Assembly (NCBI RefSeq): GCF_027579695.1 | Contig: NC_083589.1 | Span: forward strand, 32,845,835-32,909,834 | DNA length: 64,000 nucleotides | Direction: 5' to 3' | Source: Neoarius graeffei | Lineage: Eukaryota > Chordata > Actinopteri > Siluriformes > Ariidae | Shown here: positions 21,002 through 33,100 of the stretch, piece after piece | Layout: each line of letters opens with the position of its first letter | Position numbering within the stretch: position 1 is the stretch's first letter | Program-made: the position numbers and the translations under genes | Notes under the pieces: model-generated | Database searches by the model: none | Seen by the model: only the letters and a program-made list of their open reading frames with translations | What the model was told of the DNA's origin: nothing

Positions 21002-24000
21002 CATGATGCCGTGATGCATGCCTTCGGAAAGAAGAACAAGAAATTCCAAGATTGGTATGGTATGATGAGTTATAACTGAATTAGATTCACTGAGGGAAAA
21101 CAAGAAGGCATCTTTCCTGGAATATAAGAAACATCAAAGCCATAGAACTCTTGACAACCTATGAAGACCAAGAAATGTCTTTCAAACGAAATACAGAATA
21201 TGTGCAAATCAATACTGGGTGAACCTCAGCAACCAAATTCAAGATGCATCATCCACAGGAAATACCAAGATAATATATTATGGGATCAAAACAGCAACTG
21301 GTAGACATCATCGAAAATCCTCACTTATTAATTTCAAGGAAGGCAACGTACTACTGGCCCAAGACCAACAACTAAAAAGATGGGCTGAATACGTCTATGA
21401 ACTTTACTCAAACATTCAACCAATATCAGAAGAACCTATGAACCATACCGGAGTACCCAATGATGAATGAACTTGACCAGATACCAAGTATTGAAGAGCT
21501 TGAAAAGGCAATAGACAGACTCCCATTAGGTAAAGTGCCTGGATATGATGGTATACCACCAGAAGTAATAAAACACTGTATGACTTACTTGCTATCTGCT
21601 GGGAAAAAGGCATACCTCAAGATCTTCATACCCCTAACATCATTGTCTTCCACAAAAAAGGTTCAAGAAAAGATTGCAACAATTACAGAGAAATCTCACT
21701 GCTTTACATTGTCAGGAAAGTGTATGCTAGAATAGTACACAATCAACTCTCCATCCTTGCAGAAAGGGTGTACTCTGACTCACAATGTGGATTTAGACAG
21801 GGCAGAATGACCATTGCTATGATTTACTCCCTAAGGCAGATGATAGAGAAATGCAGAGAGCAGAACATGCCACTTTATATTGCTTTCATTGACCTCATGA
21901 AGGTGTTTGAGCTCATAAACAGGGACACACTTTGAATCATACTGAGAAAAATAGGTTGTCCTCCCAAGCTTCTAAATGTTATAAAAAGCTCCCATGACAA
22001 CCACCTTGGTAAGGTCAACTACAACAATGCAACATCAGACCCATTCCTTATCCCAGGGGACCCATGGGTTGATTTTAGGACCGATTTTATTTAGTCTATA
22101 TACAGTATTAATGACTTACCTTTGATATGCCCAGAAGTTTACATTCAGATGTATGCAGATGACACAGTTATTTACACACATGCCAAAACGAGTGAACAAG
22201 CTACAACACAACTCACTGCAGCGTTAAATAAAGTGTCTGATTGGCTGACAGTTAACTGTCTTACTCTTAATGTGAGCAAAACAGTAGCCATGTATTTTTC
22301 CATCAAGAGGCATGACCCAAAACAACAACCCAATATCCTTGTTAAGGGAGAGGTGATAAATACTGTTGATAATTGCAAGTATATGGGTGTTATCATTGAT
22401 TCTAACTTTTAAAAAGCACATAAAAAAGATATCCAAAAGTGTCAGAGCTAGTCTAGCTAATTTTAGGCATATCAGGCACCAATTGCCCAATAAACTTATC
22501 CTGCTGCTAAACTGTTTTTATATTCTATGATTTTTTTCTCATCTACCTTATTGCTCTACAAGTTGGTCCCAGGTAGGGGTGACTATCTTATAACCTTTAG
22601 CCACCCTTTACAAACAGGCTGTAAAACTTCTTGATAAAAAACCAAGAAATTATCATCATTGTGCCATCATAACAAAACACAACTTACTAACCTTTGAGAG
22701 TTTTATCTGTTTTGCTGATATGTGCTGGATATATGAACTTATCCATGATCTTGCACCGCCACCTCTCAAGCAATACATATCACTTTGCAGAGATAAATTA
22801 AGGGTCTCTAGGTCTTCAGTGAGAGGTGATTGTTATGGGAGTTTCAGGAAGACTTCATTTGGCTGATCAGCTTTCTCTATCAGTGCAGTAGAAAAATGGA
22901 ACTCAGTTCCAGCTCATATTAGAGACTGTACAAGTTTCAGCCAATTTAAAAAATCCTTGAAGATATGGCTGAAGGCTTATCAAAGATGTGATCATTAATT
23001 CATTATTTTGTGATGTGTGCTGCCTTATGTGTTGTCACTTGTGTATTGATAGTAGTGTCCTGTGTAGGTATGTTGTCCTTGTGCCATCGTTACATGTTGT
23101 GATATTGTGTTGTCCTAGTATGATGTTGCTGTTTTTAGTGCATATCTAGTCGTAATGGCAATAGTAGTGTATGTATTGTCCATATTGTTTTGTTTGTTTG
23201 TTTGTTTGTTTTAAGCCCCCTGCCCAGGGACCACAGATGAAAATTAGCTGTATAGCTAACTCTGGTACGGGACTTGTTCTGTACATGGCCCCAGTTAAAT
23301 AAACTAATAAACTAAAACTTAGTTAGTTAACTAAACTATCAGAAGTGGTGTAAAACAAGGTGATGTCGATGCTGCAGTCCTTTTCCAGATCTACTTTGCT
23401 ATCATACTACGAATGATATACAGCAAGCTAAGTCATACAGAACACAGTGTGGAACATACAACCCACTCTGATGGAGGGCTGTTCAGTCAAAGTAGGCTGA
23501 AAGCAAAGACAAAAACTAGAATGGCAAACATCAATGACTTTCTTTATGCTGACTATGCCAGCCTTATCATGCTGAAAGCAAAAAACCTGCAAATAGTTTT
23601 GGATAGTTTCTCTGCTAAATGTGATGATTTTGGTCTTACAGTAAGCATCCCTAAGACCAAAACTATACATTACAATCAAGAAGACACTGCCAAGATGAAA
23701 ATCAATGAACAAGAACTGGAACAAGTTCATGATTTTACATACCTGGGTTCAAAAGTTAATGATAAGATCTCTCTCGATGATAAAATCGAAGCATGGCTAG
23801 ATTCAAAGATTAAGTATGGGAAAACAGGAAGTTAGCCACTGCCACAAAGATAAAGATAGATGAAGTATGTGTTCTCAGCACTCTACTTTATGCCAGCGAG
23901 TCTTGTACAACCTACTCCAGATGAGAGAAACAACTGAATAACTTCCAGTCCCTCAGAAGAATTATAGGAATCTAGTGGAATGATAAGATAACAAATGCAA

Positions 24001-24480
24001 CAGTTCTAGAAACGGCAGGATGCAATGACATCTACACAATGCTGACACAGAGGAGACCAAGATGGCTGGGACATCTCTGATTCTGTCTGATGACAGAATA
24101 CCAAAACAAATTCTGTATGGAAAGCTTTCAGAAGGCAAATAAACACTGGATGACCATTACTGAGATTTAAGGATGCATGCAAACGAGATCTAAGAACTGC
24201 TGAAATAGATCCTGCTAATCCTGAACAACTTGCTTTAGATCATACAAAATGGCACTCAGTTGTGCGAGATGCCACCAAGCAAAAAGAGGAAAAGTTATAT
24301 GCTAACAAAGCAGAGAAAAGCAAGCAAGCAAAGGAAAGAAGTAAAGAAGGGACAACTACAGACTTATAGACTTGCGCTATCTGTAACTGGATATGTCAGT
24401 CGAGAAATGGACTGTACAGTCACAAAGAGTAGTGTAAACCATGATGTGAACCAAAGACAATAATTGTTTTATATTACCTA
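21002..24480 (+). pseudogene. LINE relic (Nimb/RTE-like), interrupted
   Basis: Fragments on the plus strand follow RT order. LEKAIDRLPLGKVPGYDGIP is the entry, SQCGFRQGRMTIAMIYSLRQ and YIAFIDLMKVFELINRD form the palm, then after an insertion (22038-23335) SGVKQGD, KTKTRMANINDFLYADYA and FTYLGSKVNDKIS. The tail has QRRPRWLGHL and a CCHC-like finger (CAICNWICQSRNGLYSHKE) near 24375, typical of this LINE type. The YADD box reads YADY, and stops and shifts are frequent. Clade assignment is from memory of similar proteins and is uncertain. Confidence 0.7.
22038..23335 (+). pseudogene. Second LINE fragment inserted in the first
   Basis: The text starts in the middle of an RT (GLILGPILFSLY near 22067), so it is 5'-truncated. 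It continues with the catalytic box IQMYADDTVIYTHAKT (22145) and LTVNCLTLNVSKTVAMYF. Frameshifted relics of the C-terminal part follow to about 22990. The 3' end is an untranslated region finishing 'ccagttaaataaactaataa', with no poly-A. It resembles CR1/L2/Rex-type teleost LINEs. The host LINE sequence resumes at about 23338. Confidence 0.7.
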
Positions 24481-25570
24481 GTTTTAAAATTGGCTTCTTA
24501 TAATGTGTTTATTTATAATGTTTTTCACTTTAATGTTTTATGTGTGTTATGCATACTCTGTTAAGACTGAAGCAGGCCTTTTTCCAGGAAAAATCCTTCT
24601 TTGATAACATTTAAGGATCTATCCCATTGAGTGGTTTCTGTATCCACTTCTTTTGAGTGTACTTCTTGGTTTTAATAACTTGCTTGTTTGCTGTACACAA
24701 ACATGGCAATAAGTTCTTGTGTTAATTGACCAGACTCCACTTTTGGATCATTAATCCCTTTTGACTGAGAATGCCCTGCATGCATGGTTTTATGTTGGCT
24801 TCTGGCACATCCATACAGTTTTAAATACAATACCTACAACTGAAAACAGTTTGTTTTTTTTATTGCATTTATTTAATTCCTGGGCTCCCATCTGTAACAG
24901 GGAGTGATGTTGCATCCCATTAATAAACTTTACAATAGATTATTAGATTCTAATAGAATAGATGAGCCAAAATAATTGGGGCTCTTTTTTAATGGGCCCT
25001 GACTTGTTACAAGTATGAATAGGTGGACCTTAAAGTAATGGAAAATGTATCATAAATGCATGCATGGGTTGGTAAGTTGTAATATTGAGAGCCTGTAAGA
25101 AAATTTTCAGGCATGTTTGACCATTTATGAGAAAGTTGTGAGCATTTTTGTATCGGTGCTCTAATGCCACCAGTAGGCTGCCATGCAGCCTGTTGGAAGG
25201 GCGATGCATGATGTCACTTGGGTGCAAGGCTGAGTGTTGCTCTTCAGTACTGAAGGGGCAAAGCGTTAAGTGGTAATCGACTTCCGCAGACAAGATGTCG
25301 TAAAGTGACTTGGAAGGCTGACATATCATTGGTTCAGTTTTAGGGGGTCTTGAATGAATATACAAAGGGTCCAATACTATGGAAAGAAATCAGAATTGCT
25401 CCTTCAGAAACGCCATGTGATGTAGTTCATGCTGAGTGATAATAGGGCATCGAGCAATCAGTTAGCGCATTTGGTCTTCCTAACATGAATAGATCTAAAC
25501 AGACAGACTGACAAATTTACTTTTACTTGATAAAAAACAATCTAAATACCTCTTTAATAATACCCTCCCT
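24481..25570. other. No recognised feature; one unassigned minus-strand frame
   Basis: AT-rich sequence. A minus-strand open frame of 114 codons (25374 down to 25030) has no domain I recognise. It lies downstream of, and in the same direction as, the THAP exon at 25.9 kb, so it could be a later exon or chance. No splice pair could be fixed. Confidence 0.3.
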
Positions 25571-25579
25571 TTCTTATTC

Positions 25580-25920
25580 TCATATCCTTGACACCGTACT
25601 TGCACGTTCTTTCGGAGCCTTGCTCTTGCTATGTTCAATTTCTGTTGGCACAATATCTTCCTTCAATCGTCTCTGTCTCTTCTGGCCTTCCACCACACCA
25701 ATGTACTTGACGTACAAATCCTCCTTAAAACAGGTATCCAGAAAGTGTGCTGAACACAAGTGGGAATTCGTTGTAGGAACGAAGCCCACCCTTTTCATGT
25801 TGACTAGCCATTTCTTGAGAAAGTCTGTTTTTTTTTCAACAGAAAGCCATAGGACGTGCGGCCATGCTGCTGACCTGATCCAGTCCTGCATGTGCACCCA
25901 ACAGCTGCACAGCTAGGCAT
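25580..25920 (-). pseudogene. THAP-domain exon, frameshifted in an A run
   Basis: An ATG at 25920 (minus) opens MPSCAAVGCTCRTG, the start of a C2CH THAP finger. After SYGFLL the frame fails in a run of nine A; the rest of the domain is in the next frame: FLKKWLVNMKRVGFVPTTN, LCSAHF (third Cys and the His), then a basic stretch and a VPTEI in place of the AVPT motif. THAP fingers bind DNA and occur in host factors and in P-element, Kolobok and related transposases. I cannot tell which this is. A one-base miscount in the homopolymer would make the exon intact. Confidence 0.75.
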
Positions 25921-26132
25921 TTTGTTCTCTCTCGGTTGTCGAATAGCCTTCTTGAAAAATTTCCCTGCTTAGTAAGGTCTGTTTGAGACTAACAGTGTCC
26001 TTTAGTGCAGGAAAATGGTGAAAACAACGATTGATGTAATGGCCTACAATCCCAATGCTTCAAGTCTTACTCACCATGTAGAGCTTCCATGTGCTGCTTC
26101 CAAGTGATGTCAGAGCATTGCTGCAAATGATC

Positions 26133-26151
26133 GGGGGGGGGGGGGGGGGGG
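26133..26151. repeat. Poly-G tract (19 G)
   Basis: An uninterrupted run of 19 G flanked by tgatc and ttcctgatt. It is a possible quadruplex former and an assembly risk. Confidence 0.9.
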
Positions 26152-26349
26152 TTCCTGATTGGTTAAAATATTATCAGTGGCGGCATTTATGAAATTGTCA
26201 ATGATGGGGGAATTCTGCATAGAAACTGACTTTTGGAGATGGATATCTTAGTTGTATGAGCTCCTTATTTTCAATTATTTGCATGAATCACTAGTTTATA
26301 TCATAATCTATGTTCATAACTGTATTTTAACCATGTGCTTTCTTTTCCT

Positions 26350-26730
26350 CATTCTCATCTCATCTCATTATCTCTAGCCGCTTTATCCTTCTACAGGGTC
26401 GCAGGCAAGCTGGAGCCTATCCCAGCTGACTACGGGCGAAAGGCGGGGTACACCCTGGACAAGTCGCCAGGTCATCACAGGGCTGACACATAGACACAGA
26501 CAACCATTCACACTCACATTCACACCTACGGTCAATTTAGAGTCACCAGTTAACCTAACCTGCATGTCTTTGGACTGTGGGGGAAACCGGAGCACCCGGA
26601 GGAAACCCACGCGGACACGGGGAGAACATGCAAACTCCACACAGAAAGGCCCTCGCCGGCCCTGGGGCTCAAACCCAGGACCTTCTTGCTGTGAGGCGAC
26701 AGCGCTAACCACTACACCACCGTGCCGCCC
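26350..26730 (-). mobile_element. tRNA-derived SINE (DANA-like head), copy 4
   Basis: Full-length minus-strand copy with a GATGA-type tail at the left. The 11-bp target duplication tttcttttcct lies at 26339-26349 and 26731-26741. Nearly identical to the copies at 10920 and 12906. Confidence 0.95.
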
Positions 26731-26741
26731 TTTCTTTTCCT

Positions 26742-27887
26742 TTAAGGCAGAAAAGGTTGAGAACCCCTGCAGTAGATGGTACCACTCAGAAACCAGTAGT
26801 TTGTCCCTACCCACTTTGTTTGTCCCTACCCACTTTCAATAAATATATAAAAAAATAACTTCATAGACAAGCCAACTACCACCTCCTGATTTGTTTGTTT
26901 TTCTTGTTTTTTATGTTTACTTATATATGTAAAGATTTGGTAATTACTTTTCTACTATGTATTTATGATTTATTACTTATTAGTTTAAATTGTGTATTTG
27001 GTTTTCTTTAACTTCTGTTTAATTTGATATGTTATTTGATTGTATTATCTCATAAGTTAGTTCGTTAGTTTTTCCTTATTTTCTTGTATTTCGATAATGA
27101 TTTGCGTTTTTCTTTTGTTTGATTTTATTTATTTATATATGTATGTTATAATCAACAGTAATTGTTATGACCATACAGTAATTAATCATAGTATAGGGGA
27201 AAACCCTCAAAAAACCTTGGAGGTTTCTGGTCTTCCCCTGCATGTTCTTTTTTCTGTTTTAACAAAATGACTTGTTTCTTTTATGTGCAAATAAGCAATA
27301 AACAAAGCAATAAACAAAACCATGAAGATGGCTTTGGACTACAATTTATACAAACAGTTTTGCAATGGTAACTTAAGACTGCAGTTGCCACGAACAGTTT
27401 TGCACTCAAGTCTCCATTAGTGAATAGTTGATCACTTCAACTGAGGTGAAAATAAACCAGAAAGAAGATATTTTGTTAAAAATGAATATCACATTTTACC
27501 GCATGCAAGTTGTACACAAGGTGATTTTTTTCCTTTTAACCCTCATGTGGACATCATTGGATATATGAATCTGCCTGCTGGATAATAATATATAACACAG
27601 TCATCTATCAGTTAATGTCTTCTTTCTTATTTCCTTCCTCAGTTCTGGTATTTTAATTTACTAGCATCTACTTTATTGACTCTCTACCCACACAGCTTCT
27701 TCCCACACATCAAACACACACACACACACACGAACACAGCTCTCTGTGGTCAATAAGGACATGTCTATGCATTTTCTTTAAGAGGATGAATTCCTTTTAT
27801 GTCATACCCCTTACAGAACAAACGCTGCAAATGGATGAGTGGAGGTCAGTTCAATAGATGTGCCATCTCTTAATTGTGCTATACAGT
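26742..27887. other. AT-rich stretch without recognised features
   Basis: No domain or repeat border could be supported, apart from a (CA)n tract near 27716-27731. The last five bases (ACAGT, 27883-27887) are the target duplication of the retrovirus. Confidence 0.6.
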
Positions 27888-28292
27888 TGTAAGATTGTAT
27901 GTGTGTTCTCGTGCATAGCTGTACTGAACTTATGACCTGTTCACATCCTGGTAAACGTGCATAGCCGCGAGAACATACTTTTTTGCTTTTCTCTGTACCT
28001 TCTAGTTTCACTGAAACCACATTCCTGGACCCTCCTGTTCTAGGGGGTGTACATTCTGCTCTTTCATGTATAATAAAACAACTCCTTATTTGGTGAGTTC
28101 ACCTTGTGCCCTCGGGCCTCTACTTATCTTGTCACGCAAGCTTCTGATGTATATAAACCCTGCTCTTTCTATGTATCACTGAGCAGTGCATGAATAAACC
28201 AGACTGATTTAATTCGTGTGGTTCGTTCCCTCCCTGCTCCAGAGCGCTCTTACGTCAACGCATCTGAACTGAGACAGACACAGGTTCTAACA
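27888..28292 (+). repeat. 5' LTR of the endogenous retrovirus
   Basis: Begins TGTAAGATTG and ends TTCTAACA. TATA-type sequence tataaa at 28152-28157, and the polyadenylation signal AATAAA at 28193-28198, about 40 bp downstream. This implies a very short R region starting near 28180 and a U5 of about 80-90 bp. U3 contains a second AATAAA-like text near 28070. Regulatory reading is by motif only. Confidence 0.93.
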
Positions 28293-28295
28293 ATT

Positions 28296-28313
28296 TGGTG
28301 ACCCCGACGTGAT
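28296..28313 (+). promoter_or_regulatory. Primer binding site for tRNA-Trp
   Basis: TGGTGACCCCGACGTGAT starts 3 bp after the LTR. It is complementary over 18 bases to the 3' end of vertebrate tRNA-Trp (as I know it), the primer also used by avian alpharetroviruses. Such a primer is uncommon in gamma-type elements, which mostly use tRNA-Pro, -Gln or others. Confidence 0.88.
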
Positions 28314-28322
28314 GCTCTCAAT

Positions 28323-28331
28323 CAGGTAAGA
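28323..28331 (+). promoter_or_regulatory. Major splice donor (CAG|GTAAGA)
   Basis: The exon would end at 28325. It lies 12 bp after the primer site and upstream of gag, the standard position for the env subgenomic mRNA. An acceptor-like tcctcttcag ending at 28460 could also remove a short leader intron before the gag ATG. Confidence 0.65.
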
Positions 28332-28482
28332 CATGTTTGATTGACTACCTGGTTGGCAGTAGTTTCGTAGTGTCCTACGGAGGACAGTTTTCCCTGGTTC
28401 GAGTCCAGGAAGAGCGCGCTATACAAATTTGTACTATATTTGTTGTCTGTTCCTCTTCAGATCCGTTTGTTGTCATTGTACG

Positions 28483-30130
28483 ATGGGAAGCTCGTTCCCT
28501 AAGCCTGCGCCAGGGGAAACCCCGGCCGAATGGATGACTAGGTGCGGTTTTGCTTATTATGTTTCTCCCTGGCTCGATAATTTGGCAGGTTGGACTGAGG
28601 CCAACCCTCAAATTCCTTCCTATCCTCGTCAAGGTACATTCGATCCTGGTTATCTTGCATCGGTCCATCGCATGATTTATGAGGGATTAGGGGACCCCGG
28701 CTGGGATCGCCCGTATATGCGGGATGGATATGCCAAATGGTATGATATGAAGAAGATTTGGGATAATTTTAAACAGGCTTATACTCCCCGTTCAGTCCTG
28801 AAATCCATCCCGAAGCCTCGGGCTGCACCCGTCACCAAGGAAACGGAGGAGGCGGCGCTAGGAAAATCCAAATCTCATTCTGCTCCTCCAGCCTCGTTAG
28901 ATAGTAAACCTCCACCTTATAGTAAGGCTGGAAAAATTACTGGTAAATCGTCGTCATCTGTAAAAACGATTCCTAAAATTTATCCGTCCCTGGCTGCTGT
29001 GTCTGCGTGCCCCCCCCCCCACGGTTGACAGAGGGCAGCGTCCCGGGGGGATAAAGGGTGCGCCTGCATCAGCCAAGAACGGCAAAGACGAAGAAAGTAG
29101 TGACGATACCGATGATGACACCGATGACGATGATGATTGGGATAATCCTGACGATGTGGGACCAGACGCCGGCTCGCGTCCTTACCCGCCACAAAATGCT
29201 GCTTGTGTATGGGTCGCAAAGCGCAGTGGTATTGATATAACTCCTCCGTCCCCGTCGGCTCTTAAGGACATCATCTCACTTCTTCCGTCACCCGACAAGC
29301 CTCTGCTCTTCGTTGATCAGTTAATTAATGTTTCTCGTAACTGTCAGCTAACGGGAGCCGACTACCGGTTTATTCTGCAGAATAAATTAGGAGGCGCATA
29401 CGATGAGACGGCCCTGTTAGAAAACGTACAGGTCCTCCGCCCCGTCAACGATATTGCTGTTAATGTTAAGGAGGAATTGCCTCCGGTAGGGGAAAACGGT
29501 CGCCCTCGCCAGCGCACCGTGTCTACCTTCTTTTGGAAAGACACGCCGGACGCGCTGCAGCAGCTTCGCGAGCAGTTGACGCGATACCTGCTCGCCTTAA
29601 AACAAGCAAATAGAGACCTGTCACAGGTCACTAATTGCAAACAGGAGCGTTCTGAGCTGACGTCGGCTTTCTGGAAGCGCTTTGGGGAAGTTTGGCAACA
29701 TTTGGGAGGTCTTGAACTTGATTTGGCAAACCCGAACCCAATGTTCTTGTCCACCTTTCTGTCTAATTGTCGCCCCGAAATACAGAGCGTATTAAAACAT
29801 CACTGGAGTGACCGGAATAATCTGGTCCTCCGTCAGGCCGGGGAGCGGGTGCGCACGCTGGAGAGCGATGGTCTTTTAGACTGTAAAACGAATAAAGCAT
29901 GTTTATCCGTCGTGCCGGGCGGACGAGCGGAGGGACGACAGGAGAGGGGTCGCCGAACGGGACCGCGCGGCGGGGGAGGGAGGAGAAATGGAAAGTGCCA
30001 CTATTGTGGAAAAGAGGGGCACTGGATAAGAGAATGTCATGCGAAACAGCGAGATGAGCAGGAACGCGAGAAACTCGTCATGCGCGCCGGTTCAAGCCCC
30101 ACAGGGCAGAGAGATCCTGCCCGCCCATAG
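28483..30130 (+). CDS. gag: Retroviral gag polyprotein with a frame change at a C run
   Basis: ATG at 28483 opens MGSSFPKP, with Gly2 as a possible myristoylation site. This frame stops at 29026-29028, just after 11 consecutive C (29010-29020). The protein sense resumes one frame over at 29021 and runs to the UAG at 30128: an acidic Asp-rich linker, a capsid-like part (about 29230-29900, with ALKDIISLL and LTSAFWKRFGEVWQ), a basic Arg/Gly stretch, and one CCHC box (29996-30037: C-x2-C-x4-H-x4-C). Gag packages the genome and builds the particle. One C fewer or two more would join the frames, so it may be an assembly artefact. I group both parts as one gene. Confidence 0.85.
30128..30130 (+). 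promoter_or_regulatory. gag-pol UAG, probable translational readthrough site
   Basis: TAG followed by GG in CCA-TAG-GGC ends gag. The same frame then stays open for 1,205 codons through pol. Gammaretroviruses and epsilonretroviruses make Gag-Pol by reading through such a UAG, helped by a downstream pseudoknot, which I did not model. Confidence 0.75.
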
Positions 30131-33100
30131 GGCTGCCCTCAGAGCGATGAAACCCCGACCGTTGCTATGTTAAATCTTTTATTCAGCTCCCCTCTTAACG
30201 AAGATCTTCCCACTATTGTTTTATGCCTGGCAGGGACTGAATATCCTTTTTTACTCGACACCGGGGCTACCATGTCCTCAGTGGGGAGGGAATATGCGGG
30301 TCCTTTATCTACACGGTCTGTAAGCTCTGTGGGAATAGAAGGGGTTCCTTTCCATTCCAGTTGCACGCCCCCCCTTTCTGTTACTTGTGCCCTTGATCCT
30401 TTACTGAAGTTTTCTCACTCCTTTGTTTGCATGCCTGATTGCCCTTTTAACCTGCTTGGACGGGATCTCATGAGCCTCCTAGGGCTTTCTATTTCTTTCA
30501 GTGGTTCACACATGGTTGTTGACGCACCAGACGACACTTCGTCGGCTGCTCTTGCCCTCACCTCCCTTTCTCTTCCTCATAATCTTCTTAATGCTGCTTG
30601 TGCCGTTACCCACCTCACACCCTCTCTTTCTGACCTTCCAGCTTCTCTTTGGGCGGAACATAAGGACGAGGTGGGCTTTGTTAACTGTACCCCTTACGAG
30701 GCGGTCATTAAACACTCTTCGCCAGTATATGTAAAACAGTACCCCCTTTCCCCAGCTAAACTGTCTGGCATTGATGATGTTCTGTGTTCTCTCCTAGAGC
30801 AAGGTGTGGTTGTTCCCTGTGTCAGCCCTTATAACACCCCAGTGAATCCGGTGCAGAAGCCCAACGGCACGTGGCGTTTCACCCAGGATTTGCGTAAGAT
30901 TAATGAGTTAATTATCCCAGTCGCCCCATTAGTTCCAGACGTTCCCTCTCTTATGGCCTCGATTCCGTGTGAACATGCGTTTTTCTCTGTGATTGACCTC
31001 TGTTCTGCCTTTTTCAGCGTCCCTGTGGGCTGTGAGACGCAGCCCCTGTTCGCTTTTACGCACAGGGGAAAGCAGTACACATGGACCAGGTTACCCCAAG
31101 GATATGTCGATTCCCCCGCGGTTTTTACAGCCGTAGTGAGGGACGCCTTGGCCGGTTTGTGCCTCCCCTCGGGCTCCTCCGTGCTCCAGTACGCGGATGA
31201 TCTTCTGGTAACGGCGGAGGACGAGGACATTTGCGCTACAGCTACACTTGCTCTCCTCTCCCTTCTGGCGCAAGAAGGTTTCAAGGTCTCACGAACTAAG
31301 CTTCAGTTCTGCCTCCCCACTGTTCGATATCTGGGTCACGATCTCTCCCAGGGCTCCCGCAGGCTCAGCCCCGAGCGTGTGCAGGTCATCCTAGACACTC
31401 AGGTGCCTGCCACGAAACACGCCCTCATGGCTTTTCTGGGACTTATCAATTACTGCCGCCAGTGGATTCCTGACTGTTCCACCTATGACAAGTGTCTGCG
31501 CTCTGCAATTCTGCACTCGGACCCTTTGACTCAGCCCTTGGTGTGGTCTGATGAAATGCTGACGGCCTTCAGGGCCCTGAAGCAGGCTTTATGCTCGGCC
31601 CCTGCTCTCGGACTTCCGAATTACCGTTTGCCGTTTCATTTATATGTGTGCAACCAGCAGGGAACTGCGTCTGGGGTTTTGGCGCAGGAGCACGGGGGGG
31701 GTATGCGGCCTTGTGCGTTCCTCTCTAAAACTCTTGATTCTGTGGCACAGGGTCTCCCTGCTTGCCTCAGGGCGGTGGCTGCATGTGCTGTCATGGTCAC
31801 GGACGCTGAACGGCTGGTTTTGTCTCACCCGCTCGTTCTCCACACCTCACATGATGTAGTGCACGTTTTAAAGAACCTCAGTACCCAGCATTTATCTGCG
31901 CAGCGTCGCTCTGGATACGAGTCTATTCTTTTGGCCACCGAAAACCTTACTGTTAAGCCCTCCTCCTCCTTTGATTCTCTCGCGCACGCGCTTCAGCGCC
32001 TCCTCAATTCGCAGGATGATTTTCTTCCTTCTGAAACACACGACTGCATTTCTAGCATTCTTTTCGAGACAAGTATCCGCCCCGACTTACGCTCCACCCC
32101 GTTACTTTCAGGTGATTCGCTGTTTGTGGACGGCTCGTGCTCACGCCCCTCTGACGGCGTTTTCGTGTGTGGTTATTCTGTGTGCCGCCTTCCTGATGAA
32201 ACTGTTGAAGCTTTTTCTCTTCCTTTCTCCTCGGCTCAGGCTGCCGAACTATACGCTCTAACCCGTGCATGTGTTATTGCCCAGGACACAGACGTCACTA
32301 TCTACACTGATTCACGCTACGCTTTCGGCGTTGCTCATGACTTTGGTCGGATTTGGGCTTCGCGTGGGTTCACCACTGCAGACGGTAAGCCCATTTCTCA
32401 TTCTTCGCTTGTTACTGATCTTATTACAGCGTGTCTTCTCCCGCGCTCTTTAGCCATTGTTAAGACTCGTGCTCATTGTATTGGGGACTCTTTTGAGATC
32501 AGGGGAAACTCTCTCGCCGATCGCATTGCCAAAGCCGCGGCTGCCTCCGGTGTTTTTCCGCCTTCGCTTACTCTCTCCCTGGTCTCATCCAGCCGTATGA
32601 TTAGTGCCGTTCTTCCGGACATTGACTTGATCTCCCTCCAGGCCTCCGCTTCGGCCTCAGACAACCATTTCTGGGACTCATGCGGCGCGCAGCCGTCTGA
32701 CGGCGTTCGGATCGATGCTCAGGGCCGTCTTTGTTTACCTCGTCACTGTACTCCCTTTCTCGTCCGCGAGTTTCATGGTCCCACTCACCGCGGCCGAAGA
32801 GGGGTAGTGGAGGATTTATCCAAAATATTTTGTATTGACAAAATACACACTGATGTACATCACATTCTAGACAGATGTTTAACGTGCGCCCAGAATAATC
32901 CATCTAAACCAGGCGCGGTACATCAGCACCTTCCCATACCTGACACGCCGTTCCAGGAATGGCAGATTGACTTTACTCACATGCCAAAACAGGGCCCCTT
33001 TAAGTATCTCTTGGTCATGGTCGACAAATTTTCACGATGGGTGGAGGCTTTCCCTTGCGGGAAAGAAGACGCTCGCACGGCGGTAAACAAATTGACGCAA

